NCBI GenBank assembly: GCA_937942105.1
Contig: CALDFS010000246.1
Coordinates: 1-7,397, forward strand
Direction: 5' to 3'
DNA: 7,397 bases
DNA from: an uncultured Ruminococcus sp.
GTDB lineage: Bacteria; Bacillota; Clostridia; Oscillospirales; Ruminococcaceae
The notes beneath the pieces were generated by a model, which did no database searches, was not told the origin of the DNA, and saw nothing but the letters and a program-made list of their open reading frames with translations. A program made the position numbers and the translations under genes. Shown piece after piece: positions 1-5,449 of this stretch; the stretch's first letter is position 1; each line of letters starts with the position of its first letter.

Positions 1-1
1 C

Positions 2-226
2 ATCCTTTCCTATAAGGGTAAGGTATTCGGTGTTGAGCCGCCCTTCTTTGTAGACCTTGCCGTTACCCAGACCGACCCCGGATTTGCAGGCAACACCGCA
101 ACCAATGCGACCAAGCCCGCAACCCTTGAAACCGGCGCTGAGATAAAGGTTCCGCTGTTCATCAACGAAGGCGACGTTATAAGGATTGACACCAGAACCG
201 GCGAGTATATGCAGAGGTCTAACTGA
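2..226 (+). CDS. efp: Elongation factor P, C-terminal part (5'-truncated by window edge)
   Basis: This is the last 74 residues of translation elongation factor P, which enters the ribosome near the E site and relieves stalling at consecutive prolines. The frame is open from base 2 to the TGA at 224-226. The visible part covers the end of the middle OB domain (VEPPFFVDLAVTQTDPG) and the C-terminal OB domain. It includes the family signature ATLETGAEIKVPLFINEGD followed by the typical ending VIRIDTRTGEY. EF-P is about 185 residues, so roughly 110 N-terminal residues lie upstream, including the loop with the lysine that is modified in many bacteria. The next gene starts 28 bases downstream with no terminator between, so the two are probably co-transcribed. 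The identification is secure; the start and promoter cannot be seen. Confidence 0.96.
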   Translation: MLSYKGKVFGVEPPFFVDLAVTQTDPGFAGNTATNATKPATLETGAEIKVPLFINEGDVIRIDTRTGEYMQRSN

Positions 227-242
227 TAGGCTTTATCCCGAA

Positions 243-247
243 AGGAG
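243..247 (+). promoter_or_regulatory. Ribosome binding site that fixes the start of the zinc-ribbon gene
   Basis: AGGAG lies 7 bases before the ATG at 255. The frame is open further upstream to about 186, but that part overlaps the end of efp and has no ribosome binding site. The ATG at 255 is therefore the start. Confidence 0.85.
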
Positions 248-254
248 AAACATT

Positions 255-704
255 ATGATTCTATCCGAAAAAGCACAGTATCTTAAGGGACTTATGGACG
301 GTCTTAATATCGACGCTAACGAGCCTACCGGCAGAGTTTTAAAGGCAATGCAGGAGCTTTTGGAGGAGATATGCACCACTGTTGACACCATCGATTCCGA
401 TGTTGACGATATCGTTGAGTTCTGCGAAACTATCGATGAGGACGTTTCCGACATCGAGGATGACCTTTACGGCGATGATGAAGACTGCGATGATGACGAC
501 GATTGCTGCTGCGAGGATGACTGCGGCTGCGATTGTGATTGCTGCGATGACGACTGCTGTGATTTTGAAACAGTATGCCCCAGCTGCGGTGACACTATAG
601 AGCTTACCGAGGAAATGGTAAACGAAGGCTCTATTGAATGTCCCAACTGCGGCGAGCATCTGGAATTCGATTTGGACAGCATAGAAGACGGCGACGAGGA
701 GTAA
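255..704 (+). CDS. CD1247-type acidic, Cys-rich zinc-ribbon protein
   Basis: This is a 149-residue soluble protein of unknown function, resembling clostridial proteins with a CD1247 N-terminal domain. Residues 1-27 (ILSEKAQYLKGLMDGL, then PTGRVLKAM) match the start I recall for that family. Residues 28-71 have a heptad-like pattern of hydrophobic and acidic residues, consistent with a coiled coil. Residues 73-103 contain only Asp, Glu, Cys and Gly (18 acidic, 11 Cys, 2 Gly). The C-terminus carries two CPxCG knuckles, at 108-112 and 129-133, which form a zinc ribbon. There is no signal peptide or membrane segment. It follows efp by 28 bases, and the FMN riboswitch begins 27 bases after its stop with no terminator between. 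A role in metal handling or as a translation- or transcription-associated adaptor is possible, but nothing in the sequence proves either. The family call is from memory and moderately sure; the gene itself is certain. Confidence 0.85.
   Translation: MILSEKAQYLKGLMDGLNIDANEPTGRVLKAMQELLEEICTTVDTIDSDVDDIVEFCETIDEDVSDIEDDLYGDDEDCDDDDDCCCEDDCGCDCDCCDDDCCDFETVCPSCGDTIELTEEMVNEGSIECPNCGEHLEFDLDSIEDGDEE
471..563 (+). repeat. Low-complexity GAY/TGY codon tract (Asp/Cys-rich)
   Basis: This 93-base tract is built almost entirely from GAT/GAC, GAG/GAA and TGC/TGT codons. It encodes residues 73-103 of the zinc-ribbon protein. It is not an exact repeat, but its composition is very biased, and it gives rise to spurious long open frames on both strands. 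Confidence 0.8.
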
Positions 705-731
705 TCGCTGTCAGCCGAAAATTTAATATTT

Positions 732-847
732 ATCTTCGGGGTAGGGTGAAATTCCCGATCGGCGGTATAGTCCGCGAGGAACAATGATTTGTTTTTGATA
801 CCGGTGCAATTCCGGAACCGACAGTTACAGTCTGGATGGGAGAAGAT
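732..847 (+). promoter_or_regulatory. FMN riboswitch (RFN element) aptamer
   Basis: The aptamer senses flavin mononucleotide and controls the riboflavin transporter gene downstream. The closing stem P1 pairs ATCTTC (732-737) with GAAGAT (842-847). Conserved RFN segments appear in order: GGGGTAGGGTGAAATTCCC near 738-756, ATCGGCGGTATAGTCCGCGAG at 759-779, CCGGTGCAATTCCGG at 801-815, and ACCGACAGTTACAGTCTGG then ATGGGAGAAGAT up to 847. The element is complete and typical. It is followed by an intrinsic terminator at 903-932 and then by ribU. This fits the known mechanism in which FMN binding favours termination. No convincing promoter is visible in the 27 bases between the upstream stop codon and P1. 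Confidence 0.97.
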
Positions 848-848
848 T

Positions 849-875
849 GAATTCGGCGCATTGCGCGCTGAGTTC
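849..875 (+). other. Hairpin between FMN aptamer and terminator
   Basis: GAATTCGGCGC (849-859) can pair with GCGCTGAGTTC (865-875) in 11 pairs, two of them G-U, around a five-base loop. It starts two bases after the aptamer's P1 stem. It is not part of the conserved aptamer and may be part of the expression platform, for example a stem that competes with another fold. Its function is inferred only from position. Confidence 0.5.
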
Positions 876-902
876 AAGGCATTTGTGCAATTGTGCGCAC
901 AT

Positions 903-932
903 AGCCCGGAGCATTTTGCTTCGGGCTTTTTT
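903..932 (+). terminator. Intrinsic terminator of the FMN riboswitch expression platform
   Basis: AGCCCGGAGCA (903-913) pairs with TGCTTCGGGCT (917-927) around a three-base loop, with one G-U pair, and leads directly into a six-T run (927-932). It lies between the FMN aptamer and the ribU ribosome binding site, as expected for premature termination when FMN is abundant. Confidence 0.93.
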
Positions 933-953
933 ATTTTCAAAGGAGTATAAGCT

Positions 954-1571
954 ATGTCAAACCGTAAAACCGAAAAAATCTCGATTCGTTCAATATCCGC
1001 CTGTGCCATGCTTTCGGCGGTGGCGTTTGTTTTGCAGTTTTTAGAATTTTCACTGCCGATAATACCGTCGTTTGTAAAGCTGGATATCTCAGACATCCCC
1101 GCTCTGATAGGAACCTTTGTGCTCGGACCATTGTGGGGAGTGGCGATTGAGCTTATCAAAAATATCATCCATATACCGTTCGGAACGTCGATGGCAGTGG
1201 GGGAGCTGTGTAACTTCCTTTTGGGAGCGGTGTTCGTGTTCACCGCGGGCATCATATACAAGTTCAAGCACACCAGAACCGGAGCAATCATAGCAAGCCT
1301 TAGCGGAGCGTTACTGATGGCGATAGTCAGCCTGCCGCTGAATTACTTCTTTGTATACCCCGCATATGTGGTTATATACAAGCTCCCGCTGGATTCGATT
1401 ATCGAGATGTACAAGGCGATACTTCCTGCGGCAGCTTCAACTCCTACCGATAATGCGCTGCTGAACTGCTTACTTATCTTCAACGTGACGTTTACATTCT
1501 GCAAGGGAATACTTGAAGCGCTGCTTTGCTATATCGTATACAAGCCGATCAGCAGACTTTATCATCGGTAA
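954..1571 (+). CDS. ribU: Riboflavin ECF-transporter substrate-binding subunit RibU
   Basis: RibU is the membrane S component that binds riboflavin. It works with the shared energy-coupling module (EcfT and the two EcfA ATPases), none of which is encoded here. The 205-residue length fits the family. Hydrophobic segments consistent with about six helices lie near residues 14-37, 45-66, 80-102, 108-126, 128-145 and 168-196. The region KLDISDIPALIGTFVLGP (42-59), followed by ELIKNIIH (66-73) and GELCNF (83-88), is characteristic of RibU. The start ATG has AGGAG 8 bases upstream (941-945). The FMN riboswitch and terminator just before the gene independently support riboflavin specificity and predict repression when FMN is plentiful. 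A terminator follows at 1592-1625, so the gene appears to be a single-gene unit. Confidence 0.95.
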   Translation: MSNRKTEKISIRSISACAMLSAVAFVLQFLEFSLPIIPSFVKLDISDIPALIGTFVLGPLWGVAIELIKNIIHIPFGTSMAVGELCNFLLGAVFVFTAGIIYKFKHTRTGAIIASLSGALLMAIVSLPLNYFFVYPAYVVIYKLPLDSIIEMYKAILPAAASTPTDNALLNCLLIFNVTFTFCKGILEALLCYIVYKPISRLYHR

Positions 1572-1591
1572 TCAAATTATGTAAATATTTT

Positions 1592-1625
1592 AAACGGCAG
1601 AAATTGATATTTTCTGCTGTTTTTT
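1592..1625 (+). terminator. Intrinsic terminator after ribU
   Basis: AACGGCAGAAA (1593-1603) pairs with TTTCTGCTGTT (1611-1621) around a seven-base loop, with one G-U pair, and runs into a six-T tract (1620-1625). It separates ribU from the glycosidase operon. Confidence 0.88.
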
Positions 1626-1636
1626 CATATATTCTC

Positions 1637-1665
1637 TTGCTATTCATCCGCAGGGATGATATAAT
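1637..1665 (+). promoter_or_regulatory. Sigma-A-type promoter of the GH30-GH13 operon
   Basis: The -35 box TTGCTA (1637-1642) and the perfect -10 box TATAAT (1660-1665) are separated by exactly 17 bases. Transcription would start near 1672, giving a short leader of about 23 bases before the ATG at 1695. The spacer holds a dyad (see 1644-1659). Confidence 0.8.
1644..1659 (+). promoter_or_regulatory. Candidate operator: dyad in the promoter spacer
   Basis: TCATCC (1644-1649) and GGATGA (1654-1659) form a perfect six-base inverted repeat around four bases. It fills the gap between the -35 and -10 boxes almost completely. A protein bound here would block RNA polymerase, so repression by a sugar-responsive regulator is a reasonable inference. 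No regulator gene lies in the window, and the dyad could be chance. Confidence 0.4.
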
Positions 1666-1694
1666 TATACAAAATAATTAAACTCGGAGGACAT

Positions 1695-3716
1695 ATGAAA
1701 TCAATAGCAAAAAAATTTGTTTCCTTGGCGCTTTGCGCTTGCATGATGATATCGTCAAGCGGCTGCGGCGCGAAGGACAGCAACATCAAAGATGAAAAAG
1801 CGCCGGATGGCGTGCCGGTAGAGGAGAGAAATATTGTGAAGCCTGAAGACATGAATATTGATACAACCATAAGCATATCTCCGCTGAACGCATCCGTGAT
1901 GAACGGCGGAAAATTCGAGGGCTGGGGAACAAGCCTTTGCTGGTGGGCTAACAGAGTCGGCTATTCCGATGAGCTTGCGCAGAAGACGGCTGATTTGTTC
2001 TTCGGTGAGGACGGTCTGCACCTCAACATAATGCGCTACAACATCGGCGGAGGGGACGACCCTGCCCACAACCACATTACCAGAACCGATTCCGAGGTTC
2101 CCGGATGGCTGTATCTGAACAAGGAAACCGGCGAATACGAATACGATTACACTGCCGATAAAAACCAGCTGAATGTTTTACAGCGTGCCTATAAGGCGGC
2201 TGGGGATGATGCATTGGTAGAGGTATTCTCGAACTCGCCGCCGTACTTCATGACAGTAAGCGGCTGCTCCTCCGGCGGGCGGGACGGAAACGTCAACAAT
2301 CTTAAGGATGATAGCTACAAGGACTTTGCGGAATATCTTGCACACGTCACCGATTATATCCAGAATAAGCTTGATATAACCGTTGCGAGCGTTGCGCCTA
2401 TGAATGAGCCTAATACCAATTTCTGGTGGTACGGAAGCAACAAGCAGGAGGGCTGCCATTTCGACGAGGGCGAGAGCCAGTCGAAAATAATCGAGCTTAC
2501 ATATGATGCCCTTAAGAACTATGACCTCGACAATGTTATAATCTCCGCCAGCGATGAAACCAGCACCGAAAAGCAGATAAACGAGTATTTAAGCTATTCC
2601 GACAAGGCACTGACCGCCATCGGCAGAATAAACACCCACTCCTATGACACCTCAAAGATAGGCGAGCTGGGCGAGCTTGCCCGCAAGGAAGGCTTTAATA
2701 TGTGGATGAGCGAGGTTGACGGCAGCGGCACCGTCTGCGAGGGCGAAATGGGACCCGCGCTGTGGCTGGGCGAAAAGATAATATCCGATATCAATTCGCT
2801 TTCGCCGTCGGCTTGGGTGCTGTGGCAGGTTATAGATAGCCATATCAGCGCTGAAGGCTGCAACGGTAAGCAGGATTCCGGCATGGTAGATGCTGCCGCC
2901 GGCTTCTGGGGAACTGCGGTGTGCGATCATGACAATAATGATGTCATCCTTACCCAGAAGTATTACGCATTTGGTCAGTTCTCGCGATTCATTCGCCCCG
3001 GCTCAACCATCATTCACTGCGGCGGCAATTCGCTTGCGGCATATGATCCTGAAACCAAAGAGCTTGCAATAGTGGTTCTTAACAAGTCGGATAAGCCCAA
3101 AACAGCAAATATCAGCCTTTCACAGATGAAGTCGGTCGGCGATACCGTTGAATGCTATCGCACAAGCGGAACGATGGCGAATGGCGAACATTGGGCGGCG
3201 CTTGACGACATATACACCTATGGCAAGGGCTTTGTCGCGGAGCTTGCGGCGCAGTCCATAACGACTTACGTTGTCGGCGGGGTTGAGCTTGGCAATATCA
3301 GTCTTGAAGCCGTTCCTATGGATAACCCAACAGTTACCGGCTCAACGCCCTGGAACAATTGCTCGGACACTGCCGACAAGGTGGTTGACGGCGATACTCA
3401 GACCTTCTTTGACGGTGTTGAGGAAGGCTGGCTGGAAATAGACAGGGGCGATTCTGCCGAGTTCAACGTCATCGCCTATGCGCCGCGAACCGGCTACGAG
3501 GGAAGAATGCTTGGCGGCAGATTCTACGGTTCTGATGACGGCAAGAAGTGGACGGAGATTTATGAGGTAACATCTGCGCCGGCTTCGGGCTTCAACTATG
3601 CTTTTTTGGATAAAGCCTATGATTGCAGGTACATTCGCTATGACGTTCCGTCAGGCGGCGGCGACTTCCTTTGCAATATAGCGGAAGTAAGTCTTTATAA
3701 AACGACACAGAAATAA
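1695..3716 (+). CDS. GH30 endo-beta-1,6-galactanase-like lipoprotein with discoidin/CBM32-like domain
   Basis: This is a 673-residue predicted surface lipoprotein that probably hydrolyses beta-1,6-linked galactan side chains of arabinogalactan. A signal peptide (basic residues 2-7, hydrophobic core 8-19) ends in SSGC with lipidation at Cys24. The -3 Ser makes this lipobox slightly weak. The catalytic barrel (about 55-430) starts with FEGWGTSLCWWANRVG (74-89) and NIMRYNIGGG (111-120), a pattern I associate with GH30 subfamily 5. The likely acid/base is Glu238 in APMNEP and the nucleophile is Glu340 in WMSEVDGSG. A beta-sandwich (about 430-530) follows, typical of GH30. Residues 535-670 look like an F5/8-type C (discoidin) domain: VVDGDTQTFFDG, GWLEIDRG, APRTGYEGRMLGGRFYGSDDG. 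GGAGG (1686-1690) lies only 4 bases before the ATG. The GH13 gene follows after 13 bases, so the two form an operon. The GH30 call is firm; the galactan specificity is inferred. Confidence 0.88.
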   Translation: MKSIAKKFVSLALCACMMISSSGCGAKDSNIKDEKAPDGVPVEERNIVKPEDMNIDTTISISPLNASVMNGGKFEGWGTSLCWWANRVGYSDELAQKTADLFFGEDGLHLNIMRYNIGGGDDPAHNHITRTDSEVPGWLYLNKETGEYEYDYTADKNQLNVLQRAYKAAGDDALVEVFSNSPPYFMTVSGCSSGGRDGNVNNLKDDSYKDFAEYLAHVTDYIQNKLDITVASVAPMNEPNTNFWWYGSNKQEGCHFDEGESQSKIIELTYDALKNYDLDNVIISASDETSTEKQINEYLSYSDKALTAIGRINTHSYDTSKIGELGELARKEGFNMWMSEVDGSGTVCEGEMGPALWLGEKIISDINSLSPSAWVLWQVIDSHISAEGCNGKQDSGMVDAAAGFWGTAVCDHDNNDVILTQKYYAFGQFSRFIRPGSTIIHCGGNSLAAYDPETKELAIVVLNKSDKPKTANISLSQMKSVGDTVECYRTSGTMANGEHWAALDDIYTYGKGFVAELAAQSITTYVVGGVELGNISLEAVPMDNPTVTGSTPWNNCSDTADKVVDGDTQTFFDGVEEGWLEIDRGDSAEFNVIAYAPRTGYEGRMLGGRFYGSDDGKKWTEIYEVTSAPASGFNYAFLDKAYDCRYIRYDVPSGGGDFLCNIAEVSLYKTTQK

Positions 3717-3729
3717 AGGAGAGTATACT

Positions 3730-5268
3730 ATGCCAAAGTGGTTAGACAACGCTGTTTTTTACGAAATTTATCCTCAGTCCTTTAAGGACACCAATGCCGA
3801 CGGTATCGGTGATTTTGAGGGAATCATCCAAAGTCTTGACTATATAAAGGAGCTTGGCTGCAACGCCATCTGGATGAACCCCTGCTTTGAGTCTCCGTTC
3901 GGCGACGCCGGATACGACGTTTCGGACTATTACAAGACCGCTCCCAGATACGGCACTAACGAAGACCTGAAAAGGCTTTTTGAAGAAGTCCATAAAAGGA
4001 ATATGCATATTCTTTTGGACCTTGTTCCCGGGCACACCGCCATTGATCATAAGTGGTTCAAAGAATCCATGAAGGCTGAAAGAAATGAGTATACCGACCG
4101 CTATGTCTGGACGGATATGATATGGGAGGAGCCGGAAGGAATGTCTTCGATAAAGGGCATTTCGGAAAGAGACGGCGTGTGCGCTGTAAACTTCTTCTCA
4201 CACCAGCCGGCTTTAAACTACGGCTTCTATAAATGCACCCGCCCATGGCAGCAGCCACAGGATGCGGAAGGTCCTAAGGCGACCTTGGAGGAGCTGAAAA
4301 ACATCATGCGGTTCTGGCTGAAAATGGGCTGTGACGGCTTCCGGGTAGATATGGCAGGCTCGCTTGTAAAGCATGACGAAGAAGGAAAGGGAACAATAAA
4401 GCTCTGGCAGAACGTAAGGGAGTTCTTAAACCGCGAATTCCCCGAGGCTGCAATGGTCTCGGAATGGGGCGAACCCGACAAGTCGCTTATGGGCGGCTTC
4501 CATATGGACTTTTTGCTGCACTTCGGTCCTTCACATTATAATGACCTTTTCCGCTGTGCCGAGCCGTTCTTCTCATCCAGGGGTAAGGGGGATGCGTCTG
4601 AATTTGTTGCAAAATACAAAGAGAATTACGCAAAGACCGAGAAAAAAGGGCTTATCTGCATACCCTCAGGCAACCACGATATGGACAGACTTGCCCGCGC
4701 TCTTCATGGCGATGAGCTTAAAGTGGCGTTTGCTTTCCTTATGTCTATGCCCGGCGCGCCGTTCATCTATTACGGCGATGAAATCGGCATGAGATATATT
4801 GAAAACCTCGTATCGGTTGAGGGCGGATATGGCAGAACCGGCTCGCGCTCGCCAATGCAGTGGGATTCCTCTTTGAACTACGGTTTCAGCTCTGCTCCCG
4901 CCGAAAGCCTTTATATCAGGCAGGACGATTCGGCGGACGCTCCCACAGCCGCCGCTCAGATGCAGGACAGATCATCGCTCTATAACGAGGTCAAGAAGCT
5001 TATAGCAATACGCAAGGAGCATAAGGCGCTTATGTCGAACGGCGAAATCGAGTTTGTTTACGCCGAGAAGAACTCCTACCCGCTGGCGTATCTCAGAACC
5101 TCTGGCGAGGAAAGAATACTTGTGGTTATTAATCCTTCAGCTGAGCCGCAGGAGCTTGAGTGCGGATATGCGCCGAAGAATACTGTTTACAGCTTCGGCG
5201 GCGAGATATCATCAAAGGAAGGTAAAATATCTGTTCCGGCATGCTCTGCGGGATTCTATATGGTCTGA
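3730..5268 (+). CDS. Cytoplasmic GH13 (alpha-amylase family) glycosidase, alpha-glucosidase-like
   Basis: This 512-residue GH13 enzyme has no signal peptide, so it should act on imported alpha-linked sugars or phosphosugars. The barrel opens with VFYEIYPQSFKDTNADGIGD (9-28), which includes the calcium-site motif seen in oligo-1,6-glucosidases, then GYDVSDY (61-67). Conserved region I is DLVPGHTA (97-104), region II GFRVDMAG (203-210) with nucleophile Asp207, region III SEWGEP (244-249) with acid/base Glu245, and region IV GNHDMDR (314-320) with Asp317. Region V reads QPALN (159-163), where close relatives usually have QPDLN. Domain C spans about 440-512. All catalytic residues are present, so it should be active. 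AGGAG (3717-3721) lies 8 bases before the ATG, and the gene follows the GH30 gene by 13 bases. Exact substrate is unknown: hydrolase, transglycosylase or isomerase activity all occur in related subfamilies. Confidence 0.9.
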   Translation: MPKWLDNAVFYEIYPQSFKDTNADGIGDFEGIIQSLDYIKELGCNAIWMNPCFESPFGDAGYDVSDYYKTAPRYGTNEDLKRLFEEVHKRNMHILLDLVPGHTAIDHKWFKESMKAERNEYTDRYVWTDMIWEEPEGMSSIKGISERDGVCAVNFFSHQPALNYGFYKCTRPWQQPQDAEGPKATLEELKNIMRFWLKMGCDGFRVDMAGSLVKHDEEGKGTIKLWQNVREFLNREFPEAAMVSEWGEPDKSLMGGFHMDFLLHFGPSHYNDLFRCAEPFFSSRGKGDASEFVAKYKENYAKTEKKGLICIPSGNHDMDRLARALHGDELKVAFAFLMSMPGAPFIYYGDEIGMRYIENLVSVEGGYGRTGSRSPMQWDSSLNYGFSSAPAESLYIRQDDSADAPTAAAQMQDRSSLYNEVKKLIAIRKEHKALMSNGEIEFVYAEKNSYPLAYLRTSGEERILVVINPSAEPQELECGYAPKNTVYSFGGEISSKEGKISVPACSAGFYMV

Positions 5269-5284
5269 TATGGCTGCTGACAAG

Positions 5285-5317
5285 TTAGAAATTATAACTG
5301 ATGTCCGAAATTTCTAA
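5285..5317 (+). other. AT-rich dyad downstream of the GH13 gene
   Basis: TTAGAAATT (5285-5293) and AATTTCTAA (5309-5317) form a perfect nine-base inverted repeat with a 15-base loop, 16 bases after the GH13 stop. No T-run follows directly, although the next 30 bases are AT-rich. It could act as a weak terminator, an mRNA-stabilising end or a protein site; none is proven. Confidence 0.4.
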
Positions 5318-5347
5318 ATAAATGGCTATTTTATTTTAGATTTTTAA

Positions 5348-5376
5348 TTGATTTTATAATTTAGATGTGTTACAAT
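5348..5376 (+). promoter_or_regulatory. Extended -10 promoter of the lipoprotein gene
   Basis: TTGATT (5348-5353) and TACAAT (5371-5376) are 17 bases apart, and TGT (5368-5370) directly before the -10 box makes it an extended -10 element. Transcription would start near 5383, leaving a leader of about 67 bases. That leader contains the palindrome GAATATTC (5392-5399) and a small hairpin TGGT/ACCA (5417-5427), neither with a known role. Confidence 0.75.
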
Positions 5377-5436
5377 ATGCTTGTGAGAAGGGAATATTCT
5401 TCAAGTGTAATATTTCTGGTCTTACCACATTTATTT

Positions 5437-5441
5437 GGAGG
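5437..5441 (+). promoter_or_regulatory. Ribosome binding site that fixes the lipoprotein start
   Basis: GGAGG lies 8 bases before the ATG at 5450. A TTG at 5435 in the same frame would add five residues (MEELK), but it overlaps this site and lacks one of its own. The ATG also gives a normal lipoprotein signal peptide. Confidence 0.85.
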
Positions 5442-5449
5442 AATTGAAG

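Noticed and set aside
847..1044. 65-codon + strand frame starting after the FMN aptamer
   Set aside because: It overlaps the riboswitch terminator and the start of ribU in another frame, with no ribosome binding site.
467..1291. 274-codon open frame on the minus strand
   Set aside because: It runs antisense through the Asp/Cys tract, the FMN riboswitch, the terminator and ribU. Its Ser/Gln-rich end is just the complement of GAY/TGY codons. No family features.
5392..5399. Palindrome GAATATTC as an operator
   Set aside because: An eight-base AT-rich palindrome is likely by chance in this region, and it lies downstream of the start site with no second copy.
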